A DNA stretch of 56,212 nucleotides from Flavonifractor sp. An100 (GTDB lineage Bacteria > Bacillota > Clostridia > Oscillospirales > Oscillospiraceae). Shown here one piece after another: positions 17,206 through 27,045 of this stretch. Location of the stretch: positions 1 through 56,212 of the forward strand of contig NZ_NFMA01000022.1 in NCBI RefSeq assembly GCF_002161175.1, in the 5' to 3' direction. Each line of letters opens with the position of its first letter. Position 1 is the stretch's first letter. The position numbers were made by a program, and so were the translations under genes. The notes beneath the pieces are model-generated. The model did not search any database. It had not been told where the DNA came from and worked only from the letters and a program-made list of their open reading frames with translations.

Positions 17206-18473
17206 GAGCTTATCTGGCCTTGTTGTTGTCCCTGGTCCTGGTCCTCACAGGCTGTTCCCCCGCCGCTCCGGTGGAGGAGCAGGAACAATCCTCCCAGCCC
17301 CCGGCCCAGTCCCAGCCGGAGCAGGAGCCGGAACCGGAGCCCGAGCCGGTGGTGTCCCATCTCATGGTGGCCGGGGATGTGATGAGCCACATGCCCATCA
17401 CCAAGGACGCCTATGTGGCCCAGACGGGGGAGTATGACTACAGCCACATGCTCCAGTTTGCCGCCCAGCAGCTGGAGGGGGCGGACTATGCCGTGGCCAA
17501 CCTGGAGACGGTGCTGGCCGGGGGCCCCAACTACTCCGGTTTTCCCGCCTTCAACTCCCCCGACGCCCTGGCCCGGGACGTGAAGGCGGCGGGCTTTGAC
17601 CTGTTGTCCACCGCCAACAACCACAGCCGGGACCAGGGGCTGGACGGCATCTACCGCACCCTGGACGTGCTGGACCAGGTGGGGCTGGCCCATGTGGGGA
17701 CCCAGCGCTCCCAGGAGGAGCTGGAGGAGAACCGGGGAATCCATGTGGCCGATGTGGGGGGCATCTCGGTGGCCTTTTTGTCCTACACATACGGCCTGAA
17801 TGGTTTCCGTCTGGACTCGGACAAGATGTTTGCCGTCAACCTATTTAACCTGGACTACTACACCACCCTGGCAAACCCCGACTACGACCGGCTCCGGTCC
17901 GACCTGGAGGCGGCCCGGGAGCTGGACACCGACCTGATCGCCGTGATGATCCACTGGGGGGTGGAGTATCGAAACGCCCCCAACGCCCACCAGACCGATC
18001 TGGCCCAGTTCCTGGTGGAGCAGGGGGCGGACCTGGTGCTGGGCGGACACCCCCATGTGCTGCAGCCCTATGAGACCATCACCGTCACCGGCTGGGACGG
18101 GGCGGAGCGGGAGGGCTTTGTGTGTTACTCCCTGGGCAACTTCATCTCCAACCAGTACGACCCGGCCCCTGCCACCATGACCACTGCCGTGCTGGACCTG
18201 GAATTGACCCGGGACCCGGTCACCGGAGAGACTGCCGTCACCCAGGTGGGCTACCAGCCCTACTATATGCTCCACCGGGACAGCGCCCCGGTGGGGGAGA
18301 AGCGGTATCTGGTGAACATCCACCAGGCCATGGCGGAGTATGAGGCGGGGGAGAGCACCCTGGTGGACGCCGCCTCTTACCGGGAGCTGGAGGAGGCCCT
18401 GGAGCACTGCCACGCTATTTTGGGGCCAGAGGGGGACTTGGGAGGGGAAGATACCCTGTCCCAGGCCGCCTGA
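17202..18473 (+). CDS. CapA-family (PGA_cap) lipoprotein
   Basis: 423 residues; lipoprotein signal MRAYLALLLSLVLVLTGC (Cys18), then a Pro/Glu-Gln-rich linker and a CapA-type calcineurin-like domain: VAGDVMSHM, ANLETVLAG, STANNHSRDQGLDG, MIHWGVEY and LGGHPHVLQPYE, all metal-ligand blocks. CapA family members function in poly-gamma-glutamate capsule handling; no capB/capC is nearby, so the substrate is open. TTG start at 17202 overlaps the previous stop, with GGAG 8 bases upstream; probably one operon with the serine hydrolase. Confidence 0.88.
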   Translation: MRAYLALLLSLVLVLTGCSPAAPVEEQEQSSQPPAQSQPEQEPEPEPEPVVSHLMVAGDVMSHMPITKDAYVAQTGEYDYSHMLQFAAQQLEGADYAVANLETVLAGGPNYSGFPAFNSPDALARDVKAAGFDLLSTANNHSRDQGLDGIYRTLDVLDQVGLAHVGTQRSQEELEENRGIHVADVGGISVAFLSYTYGLNGFRLDSDKMFAVNLFNLDYYTTLANPDYDRLRSDLEAARELDTDLIAVMIHWGVEYRNAPNAHQTDLAQFLVEQGADLVLGGHPHVLQPYETITVTGWDGAEREGFVCYSLGNFISNQYDPAPATMTTAVLDLELTRDPVTGETAVTQVGYQPYYMLHRDSAPVGEKRYLVNIHQAMAEYEAGESTLVDAASYRELEEALEHCHAILGPEGDLGGEDTLSQAA

Positions 18474-18496
18474 GGCAGAAAATGGGGCCTTTCCCC

Positions 18497-18525
18497 TTGC
18501 GGCGGGCCGGGCCCTGTGGTAGAAT
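18497..18525 (+). promoter_or_regulatory. promoter for prfC
   Basis: TTGCGG (18497-18502), 17-bp spacer, TAGAAT (18520-18525), 44 bases before the prfC start. Confidence 0.55.
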
Positions 18526-18569
18526 AATTTGATTAGCATTCTATCAAATTTGCAAGGGAGTGGACCCTT

Positions 18570-20177
18570 TTGTCACAGTATGAAGCGGAAATCAAGCGGA
18601 GAAGGACCTTTGCCATCATCTCCCACCCAGACGCGGGCAAGACGACCCTGACAGAGAAGTTCCTGCTCTACGGCGGAGCCATCGCCCAGGCCGGCCAGGT
18701 AAAGGGAAAAAAGAACACCCGGGCGGCCACCTCCGACTGGATGGAAATTGAGAAGCAGCGCGGCATCTCGGTGACCTCCTCGGTGATGCAGTTCCAGTAT
18801 GAGGGATTCTGCATCAACATCCTGGACACCCCGGGCCACCAGGACTTCTCGGAGGACACCTACCGCACCCTCATGGCGGCCGACTCCGCCGTCATGGTCA
18901 TCGACGCGGCCAAGGGCGTGGAGGCCCAGACCCGGAAGCTGTTCAAGGTGTGCGCCATGCGGGATATCCCCATCTTCACCTTTATCAACAAGATGGACCG
19001 GGAGGCCCGGGACCCCTTTGAGCTGTGTGAGGAGCTGGAGAAGGAGCTGGGGATCGACACCTACGCCATGAACTGGCCCATCGGCTGCGGCAAGGAGTTC
19101 AAGGGCGTGTATGACCGGCAGAACCGGAAGGTCATCCACTTTACCTCCAACACCAACGCCAAGGCGGCCACCGCCACTGTCATCGAGCCCGACGACCCCG
19201 CCCTGGCCGACCTCATCGGCCAGGCCAAGCGGGACCAGCTGGTGGACGAGATCGAGCTGCTGGACGGAGCCAGCTGCGACTTTGATCTGGACCGGGTGCG
19301 CCACGGCAAGCTGTCCCCCGTGTTCTTCGGCTCCGCCCTCACCAACTTTGGTGTGGAGCCCTTTCTGGAGGAGTTTTTGCGCATGACCACCGCCCCCCTG
19401 CCCCGGAAGGCGGGAGAGGAGATCATCGACTCCTTCGACGACAATTTCTCCGCCTTTGTCTTCAAAATCCAGGCCAACATGAACAAGGCCCACCGGGACC
19501 GCATCGCCTTTATGCGGGTGGTGTCGGGCAAATTTGAGGCGGACCGGGAGGTCTACCACGTCCAGGGGGGCAAGAAGATCCGCCTCTCCCGGCCCCAGCA
19601 GCTCATGGCCGCCGAGCGGGAGATCATCGAGGAGGCCTACGCCGGAGACATCATCGGTGTGTTTGACCCGGGCATCTTCTCCATCGGAGACACCCTGTGC
19701 ACCCCGGGCAAAAAGTTCCAGTTCGACCCCATCCCCACCTTCGCCCCCGAGCACTTCCAGCGCATCCGCTCCATCGACACCATGAAGCGCAAGCAGTTTT
19801 TGAAGGGTGTGGAGCAGATCGCCCAGGAGGGCGCCATTCAGATCTTCAAGACCCCCTATACCGGCATGGAAGAGGTCATTGTGGGCGTGGTGGGCACGCT
19901 GCAATTTGACGTGCTGGAGTACCGGCTGCGCAGCGAGTACAACGTGGAGCTGTACAAGGAGGGCCTGCCCTTTGAGTACCTGCGCTGGATCGTGAAGGAG
20001 GACGAGGACGCCCCTGCCTTGAAGGAGGAGGACCTGCTGCTGCCCAACGACGCCAAGCTGGTGGAGGACTACAAGGGCAACCAGCTGCTGCTCTTTGCCT
20101 CCCAGTGGTCCATCCAGTGGGTGCAGGACCGGAACAAGGGACTGAAGCTGGCGGAGTTCGGCGGAGCCCGGTTTTAA
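18570..20177 (+). CDS. prfC: peptide chain release factor 3
   Basis: 535 residues, full length. G1 is HPDAGKTT (19-26), G3 LDTPGHQDFSEDTYR, G4 NKMDREARDP, and the C-terminal RF3 domain follows (EEVIVGVVGTLQFDVLEYRL). RF3 is a GTPase that releases class I release factors from the ribosome after termination. TTG start at 18570 is supported by AAGGGAG 9 bases upstream and no better codon. Codon use is highly biased, as for abundant proteins. The next gene begins 12 bases later, probably co-transcribed. Confidence 0.95.
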   Translation: MSQYEAEIKRRRTFAIISHPDAGKTTLTEKFLLYGGAIAQAGQVKGKKNTRAATSDWMEIEKQRGISVTSSVMQFQYEGFCINILDTPGHQDFSEDTYRTLMAADSAVMVIDAAKGVEAQTRKLFKVCAMRDIPIFTFINKMDREARDPFELCEELEKELGIDTYAMNWPIGCGKEFKGVYDRQNRKVIHFTSNTNAKAATATVIEPDDPALADLIGQAKRDQLVDEIELLDGASCDFDLDRVRHGKLSPVFFGSALTNFGVEPFLEEFLRMTTAPLPRKAGEEIIDSFDDNFSAFVFKIQANMNKAHRDRIAFMRVVSGKFEADREVYHVQGGKKIRLSRPQQLMAAEREIIEEAYAGDIIGVFDPGIFSIGDTLCTPGKKFQFDPIPTFAPEHFQRIRSIDTMKRKQFLKGVEQIAQEGAIQIFKTPYTGMEEVIVGVVGTLQFDVLEYRLRSEYNVELYKEGLPFEYLRWIVKEDEDAPALKEEDLLLPNDAKLVEDYKGNQLLLFASQWSIQWVQDRNKGLKLAEFGGARF

Positions 20178-20189
20178 GAAGGGGAGAGC

Positions 20190-21014
20190 ATGAAGCCAAA
20201 ACTCATTCTTACCGACCTGGACGGCACCCTCCTCCGCGACGACAAGAGCCTCTCCTCCGCCAACCGCTCCGCCCTGGAGCGGGCCGCCGCCCAGGGGGCC
20301 CAGGTGGTGGTGGCCACAGGGCGGTTTTATGGGGGTGTGCCCCGGGAGCTGCTGGAGCTGCCCTTCCTGCGGTATTTTATCTTAATGAACGGGGCCAAGG
20401 TCTACGACCGGGTGGCGGACCAGGTGCTTTACCGCCGGGAGATCCCCCGGGAGACGGCGGAGCAGGTCTTTGCCCTCATCCGGCCCCTGGACGCCACCGT
20501 GGACTGCTATCAAAATGACCGCGGGCTGATGGCCGGCCGGTACTACGACCGTCTGGACTACTACATCCCAGACCCCGAGTCCCGGAAGCTCACCCGGAAC
20601 AACCGGGAGCGGGTGGAGGATTTTTTGGGTGCGGTCCGTGCCGGAGGGGATACGGTGCAGAAAATCCAGTGCTTCTTCCCCCACCCGGAGCTGCGGCCCC
20701 AGGTGATGGAGGAGCTGGAGAGGCGGTTCCCGGAGCTGGTGTTGTCCCACTCCCTGCCGGCCAATTTGGAGATGAACCATCGGGAGGCCACCAAGGGGGC
20801 GGCCCTGCTGGCCCTGTGCCGGGAGCTGTCCCTCCCAGTGGAGGAGAGTGCCGCTTTTGGGGACGGCACTAACGATCTAGACATGATCCAAGTCGCCGGG
20901 ACCGGGGTGGCCATGGCCAACGCCGCCCCGGAGGTACTGTCCGCCGCTGATCTGGTGGCCCCCTCCAACCAGGAGGACGGAGTGGCGCAGGTGCTGAGCC
21001 GCTGGTTTAATTAA
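20190..21014 (+). CDS. HAD-superfamily (Cof-type) phosphatase
   Basis: 274 residues. HAD motif I is DLDGTLLRDD, motif II ATGRFYGG, motif III the Lys before GAALLALCRE, and motif IV FGDGTNDLDM, with the large Cof-type cap between. Such enzymes dephosphorylate sugar phosphates or cofactor precursors such as FMN; specificity is not predictable. It lies 12 bases after prfC and before a terminator. Confidence 0.9.
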   Translation: MKPKLILTDLDGTLLRDDKSLSSANRSALERAAAQGAQVVVATGRFYGGVPRELLELPFLRYFILMNGAKVYDRVADQVLYRREIPRETAEQVFALIRPLDATVDCYQNDRGLMAGRYYDRLDYYIPDPESRKLTRNNRERVEDFLGAVRAGGDTVQKIQCFFPHPELRPQVMEELERRFPELVLSHSLPANLEMNHREATKGAALLALCRELSLPVEESAAFGDGTNDLDMIQVAGTGVAMANAAPEVLSAADLVAPSNQEDGVAQVLSRWFN

Positions 21015-21020
21015 AATAAG

Positions 21021-21054
21021 AAAGCCCTCAGATTTTAACGTCTGAGGGCTTTTT
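21021..21054 (+). terminator. terminator after HAD gene
   Basis: AAAGCCCTCAGA (21021-21032) pairs with TCTGAGGGCTTT (21041-21052), with a T run following. Confidence 0.9.
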
Positions 21055-21108
21055 GGTGCCTGGGGGAAGGACTGAGGCATAGGATAGGGGGCGAGGAGGT
21101 GGCGGGAA

Positions 21109-21489
21109 GTGGAGGAGGAAGTAAAACGGACGCTGTGCAGACAGCTGGGGGAGATTGACGGCTCACTGGAGCATATGTTGGTGCTGCTGGTGTCGGTGGG
21201 GCTCTCCTTCCGGGCAACTGCCCTGCAGCGGCGTGGCCTGTGTGATATCCTGGAGGGAAAGAAGTCGGCCATGCCCGACGTGTTCTGCCTTCGCCTGGGG
21301 GGAAGCCTGCTGGTGATCATGGCGCTGGGCTTTTTCTTTGCCCTGGCGGTGGAGAGCTGGCAGAACAGCCGCTCGGGCAGCTGCCGGGAGCGAAAGTCGG
21401 CAGATCTGAATGCCTGGGCCGCCCTGTTGGTGCTGTGTGCCGCCCTCATCCGGCTGTACGACCTGACCCAGGTGCAGCAGCGGGACTAA
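21109..21489 (+). CDS. hypothetical membrane protein
   Basis: 126 residues starting at GTG (21109), 9 bases after AGGAGG. Two hydrophobic stretches are visible, about residues 64-82 (GGSLLVIMALGFFFALAVE) and 101-116 (NAWAALLVLCAALIRL), plus a weaker N-terminal one (MLVLLVSVGLSF). I do not recognise the family. It has its own terminator but no clear promoter. An overlapping minus-strand frame has no ribosome site. Confidence 0.6.
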   Translation: MEEEVKRTLCRQLGEIDGSLEHMLVLLVSVGLSFRATALQRRGLCDILEGKKSAMPDVFCLRLGGSLLVIMALGFFFALAVESWQNSRSGSCRERKSADLNAWAALLVLCAALIRLYDLTQVQQRD

Positions 21490-21494
21490 AACGT

Positions 21495-21525
21495 AAGCCG
21501 CTGCCCCCTCCGGGCAGCGGCTTTT
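21495..21525. terminator. terminator between convergent genes
   Basis: AAGCCGCTGCCC (21495-21506), GGGCAGCGGCTT (21512-21523), then TT. Perfect 11-12 bp stem, ends the plus-strand gene. Confidence 0.85.
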
Positions 21526-21540
21526 CCATGTTAGCGAACA

Positions 21541-22347
21541 TCAATAGCGCCGGTCTAAAATTTCCACAATGTCCCCGATGACCCCGTCGTCACAGTGGCA
21601 CAGGATCTGGGCGCCCCAGTCCTTCACCTCCCGGGCACAGTTGGAGGGGGCGAAGGGGATGGCGGAGCGCTGCAACATAGGAATATCGTTTTGATTGTCC
21701 CCGACACAGTAGACATGGTGGGGGTCCAGCCCCAGGCGGGACACCATCTTGTCCACCATGCCCCCCTTGGTGCTCCCCTTGAGGGTGATCTCCAGATAGT
21801 ATTGGTTGGAGAAAATGGCTTCGTAGAGCAGTCCGTACTTGCCCAGCAGCCAGGCCTGGGCCTGGAGCAGGACGGGGTGCTCCTGCTGGAGGATGGCCTT
21901 GGTCCAGGGGGTGGGGACCTGGGAGACGGGGCAGATGTGATAGTCGGTGCCCACCTTCTTCATGTGGGCGTCGGTGATGGGATTGGGGTTCCAGACATAA
22001 ATGTCCTCCTGGTGGTAGGCCTCGATGCCGATGGAGGGGAACTTTTCCAGCAGCTGGGCGAAGTTCTCCGGGGCAGAGGGGGGGAGGAAGGTCTGCTCCA
22101 GCATGCGCCCGGCCTGGAAATCATAGAGGGCTGAGCCGTTGGACAGCACCACCGGTGCGTTGATGGGGGTCAGGTGGACGTGGGGGGCGAAGGTGCGGTG
22201 GGCCCGGCCGGTGGCCACCGTAAAGCGGCCGCCCTGGGACTGAAAGTAGGCGATGGCCTCCAGGTTGCGGGGCGGGATGCGGTGGTGGGAATCGTATAGG
22301 GTATCGTCAAAGTCGCTGACCAGCAAAACGCCGTCAAATTTCCCCAT
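21541..22347 (-). CDS. HAD-superfamily (Cof-type) phosphatase
   Basis: 268 residues. Motif I SDFDDTLYDSHHRIP, motif II ATGRAHRTF, motif III Lys in KGSTKGGMVDKMV, motif IV VGDNQNDIPML. The cap differs clearly from the enzyme at 20190. Start at ATG 22347 follows AAGGAGG by 9 bases; the frame extends another 29 codons without a start signal. Substrate unknown; probably a cytosolic sugar-phosphate or nucleotide phosphatase. Confidence 0.9.
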   Translation of the reverse strand: MGKFDGVLLVSDFDDTLYDSHHRIPPRNLEAIAYFQSQGGRFTVATGRAHRTFAPHVHLTPINAPVVLSNGSALYDFQAGRMLEQTFLPPSAPENFAQLLEKFPSIGIEAYHQEDIYVWNPNPITDAHMKKVGTDYHICPVSQVPTPWTKAILQQEHPVLLQAQAWLLGKYGLLYEAIFSNQYYLEITLKGSTKGGMVDKMVSRLGLDPHHVYCVGDNQNDIPMLQRSAIPFAPSNCAREVKDWGAQILCHCDDGVIGDIVEILDRRY

Positions 22348-22458
22348 GGTCAAAGGCCTCCTTTCCAGTCGAATGGGCTCATTTTTTGAAAATATGGGTA
22401 AATAAATTGTATGCGCTGCCCCCTCGTTTGTCAAGGAGGGGAGCAGCGCAGGGAGGGG

Positions 22459-24450
22459 CTAGTCTTTGTGGTCCTCGGTGACGGCGCCCGACTTGTAGGC
22501 CTCCAGCAGCCGGCGCAGATCATTGGCCTGGGACTGGAGGGTGCGGCCAATGTCGGTCTGGGCGATCTTCACCCGGGACTCCATCCGTTCAAAGATGAGG
22601 GAGTCGTTGGCAATGTCGTGGTTGTAGAGGATGGCCTCCTGCCGCCCGGCGAAGGGCTGGTGGGAGACGATGCGGATGTTGTGGGAGTTGTAGATGAGGG
22701 TGTAGCCCGCGATGCCCGAGGTGGGCTGGTAGGCCTTGCAGAAGCCGCCGTCAATGACGATGAGCTTGCCCCCGCCCTTGATGGGGCTCTCTCCCTTTTT
22801 GGCCTTGACCGGGATGTGGCCGTTGATGATATGGCAGTGGGGGCCCTCCAGGCCGAACTCCTTCAGGAGCATATCGCAGACAGCGGGGTCCTGGTAGAGG
22901 GTGTAGTAGCAGTTTTTGGGCTCGGTCCAGGCGCTCTCGTCCTTGATGAGCCGCCGCTCGAAGGTGGTCATCCGGTCCCGGCCGAAGATGGGACTGTTCC
23001 GGCCCGCCCACAGCCACCAGAGGAAGTCCATACCCTGCTGACGCTCCGGGGAGCCGGGCTTGTCGTAGTAGGCCTTCCGGGCGGTCTTTTCGGCGTAGTC
23101 CAAAAACTCCTTGCCCCAGCGCTCCTTGCCGCCGATGGTAAAGTGGAGGAGGGTGCCGTCAGGGGCCATGGGGATACAGCCGTGGAAGAGCAGGTTGCCG
23201 TTGAAGGTCTTGTAAAGTCCGCCCTTGGAGTAGAGGAAGCGGATGTGGCTTTGGAGCTTCTCGCTGCGCTGGAAGGAGGCGGTGAGCTGGTCGATGACCT
23301 GGCTCTCCTCGGGGGTGAGGGCGTAGGGATCGGCGGGGTCCACGGTGGGGAAGTCGCAGTCCTCCAGGGGGTAGGTGGTGTCACCAATGGTGATGGACTT
23401 GTGCTCATAGTCGATCTTGTCCAGCAGCAGCCGGTCGGCCATGGCAAACTCGGGGTGGCGGACGATCTTCTGCCCCTCCAGTTTGAAGAGGATGATGGTG
23501 ATGGCCTTGTGCATCCGGGCGGAGAGGAGCTTATCCTTTTCCGTGTACTGCTCGGCGTCGGGGCCAGTGAGCTTGACGGCAAAGCGGTGGGTATCGCAGT
23601 CCTTGTACACCTCATTGGCGAAGATGGACAGGGGCCGCAGGGAGATGCCGTAGCCCGTCTCAATGACGTCCAGGTTATTGTAGTGGATGGAGTTGGCCAG
23701 CACGGTGGCCACCAGGGTGCGGGAGCCGGAGGCGGCCCCCATCCAGAGGATATCGTGGTTGCCCCACTGAATATCCACACTGTGGTAGTTTAACAAAGAA
23801 TCCATTACAATATCCGCCCGAGGGCCCCGGTCAAAGATATCGCCCACGATGTGCAGGTGGTCCACCGCCATGCGCTTGATGACGGAGCACACCGCCTCAA
23901 TAAAGCTGGGGGCCTGGTCGATATCGATGATGGTGTTAATGATGTTTTCGTAGTAGTCCCGCTTGTCCGCCTCGTCATAGTGGGTGTGAAGCAGCTCGTC
24001 AATGATGTAGGCGTAGTCCTTGGGGAGGGCTTTGCGGACCTTGGAGCGGGTATACTTGGAGGAGATCCAGCGGCACAGCTCGATGAGCCGGTGGAGGGTG
24101 ATCCGGTACCACTCCTTCAGATCGTCCGCCTGCTTGCTCACCAGCTCCAGCTTCTCTTCGGGATAGTAGATGAGGGTGGCCAGCTGATCCCGTTCCGACC
24201 GGGGTAGGCTGGTGCCGAAGAGCTCGTCCAGCTTTTCCTTGATGACACCGGAGCAGGAGTTGAGAATATGGAGAAAGGCCTCATATTCTCCGTGGATATC
24301 GGAGATAAAATGTTCGGTGCCCTTGGGCAGGTTTAAAATGGCCTGGAGGTTGATGATCTCCGTGCTGGCGGCCTGGACGGTGGGGTACTGTTTGGCCAGC
24401 AGCTTGAGATAGCGCAGTTCCTCGGGCTTGAAGGTGCGTTTTGTCTTCAT
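22459..24450 (-). CDS. fbp: fructose-1,6-bisphosphatase, class III
   Basis: 663 residues, the size typical of Firmicute class III FBPase. Metallophosphatase-like blocks are visible: ISDIHGEYEAF, VGDIFDRGPRADIVMD, QWGNHDILWMGAASG, and the C-terminal NGHIPVKAKKGESP and VIDGGFCKAYQ. It hydrolyses fructose-1,6-bisphosphate in gluconeogenesis. ATG at 24450 is right after AAGGAGATCGCT; the open frame upstream to 24807 lies under the divergent MATE gene and is not coding. In Bacillus this enzyme is activated by phosphoenolpyruvate. Confidence 0.94.
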   Translation of the reverse strand: MKTKRTFKPEELRYLKLLAKQYPTVQAASTEIINLQAILNLPKGTEHFISDIHGEYEAFLHILNSCSGVIKEKLDELFGTSLPRSERDQLATLIYYPEEKLELVSKQADDLKEWYRITLHRLIELCRWISSKYTRSKVRKALPKDYAYIIDELLHTHYDEADKRDYYENIINTIIDIDQAPSFIEAVCSVIKRMAVDHLHIVGDIFDRGPRADIVMDSLLNYHSVDIQWGNHDILWMGAASGSRTLVATVLANSIHYNNLDVIETGYGISLRPLSIFANEVYKDCDTHRFAVKLTGPDAEQYTEKDKLLSARMHKAITIILFKLEGQKIVRHPEFAMADRLLLDKIDYEHKSITIGDTTYPLEDCDFPTVDPADPYALTPEESQVIDQLTASFQRSEKLQSHIRFLYSKGGLYKTFNGNLLFHGCIPMAPDGTLLHFTIGGKERWGKEFLDYAEKTARKAYYDKPGSPERQQGMDFLWWLWAGRNSPIFGRDRMTTFERRLIKDESAWTEPKNCYYTLYQDPAVCDMLLKEFGLEGPHCHIINGHIPVKAKKGESPIKGGGKLIVIDGGFCKAYQPTSGIAGYTLIYNSHNIRIVSHQPFAGRQEAILYNHDIANDSLIFERMESRVKIAQTDIGRTLQSQANDLRRLLEAYKSGAVTEDHKD

Positions 24451-24694
24451 AGCGATCTCCTTTGCATGGCGGGCGGCGGTCCCGACATTGGCCGGCAGCC
24501 CCAAAATGAACATGGTACTGTTCTCATTGTACACCAGACGCGCGGGAAAAAAAGAGCGGATGCGGCAAAAATGTTTGCAGAAGTTGACGAGATGGGGGAG
24601 GAAAAGCTTTACAATTTGTTCGTTCTTTTCTCTAGGGAGTGTGCTATAGTAGACGGACAGAAAGACTAGGAAGAAACGGAAAGGAAGCGTTCGT

Positions 24695-26086
24695 GTGGCA
24701 ACCCATAAGGATGAAGAGGCGCTGGCAACAGCGCCCATTGGCCGTTTGATGGTCAAGCTGGCGGTGCCGGCGGTGGCGGCCCAGCTGATCAACGTACTGT
24801 ACAACATTGTGGACCGAATCTATATCGGGCATATTCCGGTGGTGGGCAAGACGGCCTTGACCGGGGTGGGAGTGACCTTCCCTATCTTGATGCTTATTTC
24901 CGCCTTCGCCGCCTTTTCCGGCATGGGGGGTGCGCCGCTGGCCTCCATCCGGCTGGGAGCGGGGGACCGGGAGGGAGCAGAGCGGATTTTGGGCAACTCC
25001 ACCGCCATGCTGATCGGTACCTCGGTGGTGCTGACGGTGGTATTTTCCATCTTTAAGCGGCCTATTCTGATGGCCTTTGGCGCGTCGGAGGACACCATTG
25101 GCTACGCTCTGGATTATATCTCTATCTATCTGCTGGGGACGGTGTTCGTCCAGTTTGCCCTGGGTCTGAATACCTTCATCAGTGCCCAGGGAAAGGCACT
25201 GATCGCTATGCTCAGCGTGCTGATTGGAGCGGTGCTCAATATCGTACTGGACCCGGTATTTATCTTTGTTTTCGACCTGGGTGTGCAGGGAGCGGCCATT
25301 GCCACCGTCCTCTCCCAGGCGGTCAGCGCCTGTTGGGTGGTGGTGTTCCTATGCTCCCGCCGGTCTGGCCTGCGGATTAAACCCTCTAATCTCCGTCTGG
25401 ATGCCCGGGTGGTGGGGAAAATTGCCGCCCTGGGGGTGGCCCCCTTCATCATGCAGTCCACGGAGAGCCTGGTGACCGTGGTGCTCAACACCGGGATGCA
25501 GACCTACGGCGGGGACCTGTATGTGGGCAGCATCACTATTCTGCAAAGTGTGATGCAGATGGTGGTCATGCCCGTGCAGGGGATTGCCCAAGGCGTGCAG
25601 CCCATCATGAGCTACAATTTTGGGGCAAAGAATTACCGCCGGGTGCGGGAGACCTTCCGAAAGCTGATTGCTGCCACCATGACGGTCACCGTGCTGGCCT
25701 TTTTGCTGGTGATCCTGGCCCCGGAGGCTATGGCGCGGCTGTTTAACAACGATCCGGAGCTGGTGGCCCTGGTGGGCCGGGTCATGCCCATCTTTTTCGC
25801 AGGGATCTGGGCCTTCGGTGCGCAAATGGCCTGCCAGGTCTCCTTTATGGCCCTGGGACAGGCGAAAACCAGCCTGTTTTTGGCGCTGCTGCGAAAGGTC
25901 ATTCTCCTGGTCCCTCTGGCCATTGTACTGCCCTGGGCGACGGGCAGCGTCATGGGTATCTATGTGGCAGAGCCCATCGCCGACTGCCTGGCCTCCGCTA
26001 CAACCTTGACCCTGTTCCTGTTCCAGCGGAAAAAGCTGCTGCCGCTTCAGGAGGATTCCTCTCCAAAGGGGAAGGGGCGGTCATAG
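24695..26086 (+). CDS. MATE family efflux transporter
   Basis: 463 residues with 12 predicted membrane helices in two halves. Family features: an N-terminal LATAPIGRLMVKLAVPAVAA, NVLYNIVDRIYIGHIP near helix 1, and the second-half QGVQPIMSYNFGAKNYRRVR. MATE proteins export cationic drugs or metabolites using sodium or proton gradients. GTG start at 24695 follows AAAGGAAG; TATAGT with an extended TG lies at 24645-24650. Divergent from fbp; its end overlaps the convergent amidohydrolase by 6 bases. Confidence 0.92.
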   Translation: MATHKDEEALATAPIGRLMVKLAVPAVAAQLINVLYNIVDRIYIGHIPVVGKTALTGVGVTFPILMLISAFAAFSGMGGAPLASIRLGAGDREGAERILGNSTAMLIGTSVVLTVVFSIFKRPILMAFGASEDTIGYALDYISIYLLGTVFVQFALGLNTFISAQGKALIAMLSVLIGAVLNIVLDPVFIFVFDLGVQGAAIATVLSQAVSACWVVVFLCSRRSGLRIKPSNLRLDARVVGKIAALGVAPFIMQSTESLVTVVLNTGMQTYGGDLYVGSITILQSVMQMVVMPVQGIAQGVQPIMSYNFGAKNYRRVRETFRKLIAATMTVTVLAFLLVILAPEAMARLFNNDPELVALVGRVMPIFFAGIWAFGAQMACQVSFMALGQAKTSLFLALLRKVILLVPLAIVLPWATGSVMGIYVAEPIADCLASATTLTLFLFQRKKLLPLQEDSSPKGKGRS

Positions 26087-26929
26087 TCCCAGCAGCTTCT
26101 GGGCGTTCCCTCCCAGTATAGCCGCCTGATCGGCGGGAGATAGGGGCAGAGCCCGAATTTGCGCCAAGCTCTCCGCCTGACCGCCCCAGGGGCTGTCGGT
26201 GCCGAAGAGGATGCGTCCTGCCCCGAAGCGTTCCACCAGGGAGACAAATTGTTTCCCGGTCATCAAGTCCAGGTCCCTGGGGCCGTAGTAGCCGTCTCCG
26301 TTGGGCGTGATTTGGCCCAGGCAAAAGGCGGTGTCCAGGCAGACAGAGGTCTCGGGCAGCAGCTGTTCCACCTCGTCCCAGTTGCGCCAGCCCCCCATGT
26401 GGGCCAAGATGAGTTTGACCGGTCCCACCTCCCGCACCGCCCGCAGCACCATGGCGGGGGAGACGTTGACCTTGCCGGGGAAGCCGATGTCCAGTCCCGC
26501 GTGGGTGAGCACCACCAGTCCCAGTTCTCCGCACCGGTCCAAAATCCGCAGGTAGCGGGGATCGTCAAAGTTGACGCCCTGGTAGACCGGGTGGAGCTTG
26601 ATCCCCTTCAGACCCAGCCGCTGGATGCGGGAGAGCTCCTCCTTCCAGCCGGAAAAGTCCGGGTGCATGCACCCCAGGGAGTAGATGCCGGTCTGGGACC
26701 CCAGGTCATTGATGCGGGCGGAGGAGTCGTTGACGTGCTCCACCTGCCGGGTGTTGGTGGCCACCGGAAGGACCAGGGAGGCATCAATGCCAGAGTGGTC
26801 CATGGAGGCGGCCAGTCCGCTCTGGGTGCCGTCGGTAAAGGGGCAGCTGTGAGACAGGGACTGGAGCTTATCCAGGGTGGCAGCGGCGATTTTATCGGGG
26901 AAAATATGGGTGTGAATGTCGATTATCAT
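26081..26929 (-). CDS. amidohydrolase (PF04909-type)
   Basis: 282 residues, TIM-barrel metal hydrolase. Metal ligands appear in DIHTHIFPDK, KLHPVYQGVNFDDP, VVLTHAGLDIG, ILAHMGGW and ILFGTDSPWGG. This family includes decarboxylases and lactonases acting on aromatic or pyrimidine acids; exact substrate unknown. ATG at 26929 has AAGGAG upstream; an in-frame start 10 codons earlier is weaker. It converges on the MATE gene. Confidence 0.88.
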   Translation of the reverse strand: MIIDIHTHIFPDKIAAATLDKLQSLSHSCPFTDGTQSGLAASMDHSGIDASLVLPVATNTRQVEHVNDSSARINDLGSQTGIYSLGCMHPDFSGWKEELSRIQRLGLKGIKLHPVYQGVNFDDPRYLRILDRCGELGLVVLTHAGLDIGFPGKVNVSPAMVLRAVREVGPVKLILAHMGGWRNWDEVEQLLPETSVCLDTAFCLGQITPNGDGYYGPRDLDLMTGKQFVSLVERFGAGRILFGTDSPWGGQAESLAQIRALPLSPADQAAILGGNAQKLLGL

Positions 26930-26987
26930 AGGGAAAAACTCCTTCCGGTTCCAGCGCAATTGTGCCGAACCAGAGATTGATCAAAGG

Positions 26988-27029
26988 AAAACTGTGGTAT
27001 GCCTAGTGTTAGCATACCACAGTTTTTTT
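26988..27029. terminator. terminator between amidohydrolase and symporter regions
   Basis: AAAACTGTGGTATGC (26988-27002) and GCATACCACAGTTTT (27012-27026), then more T. On the minus strand the mirror A run gives a T tract, so it can end the symporter transcript. Confidence 0.85.
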
Positions 27030-27045
27030 ACCTTTGAAAGGGGAA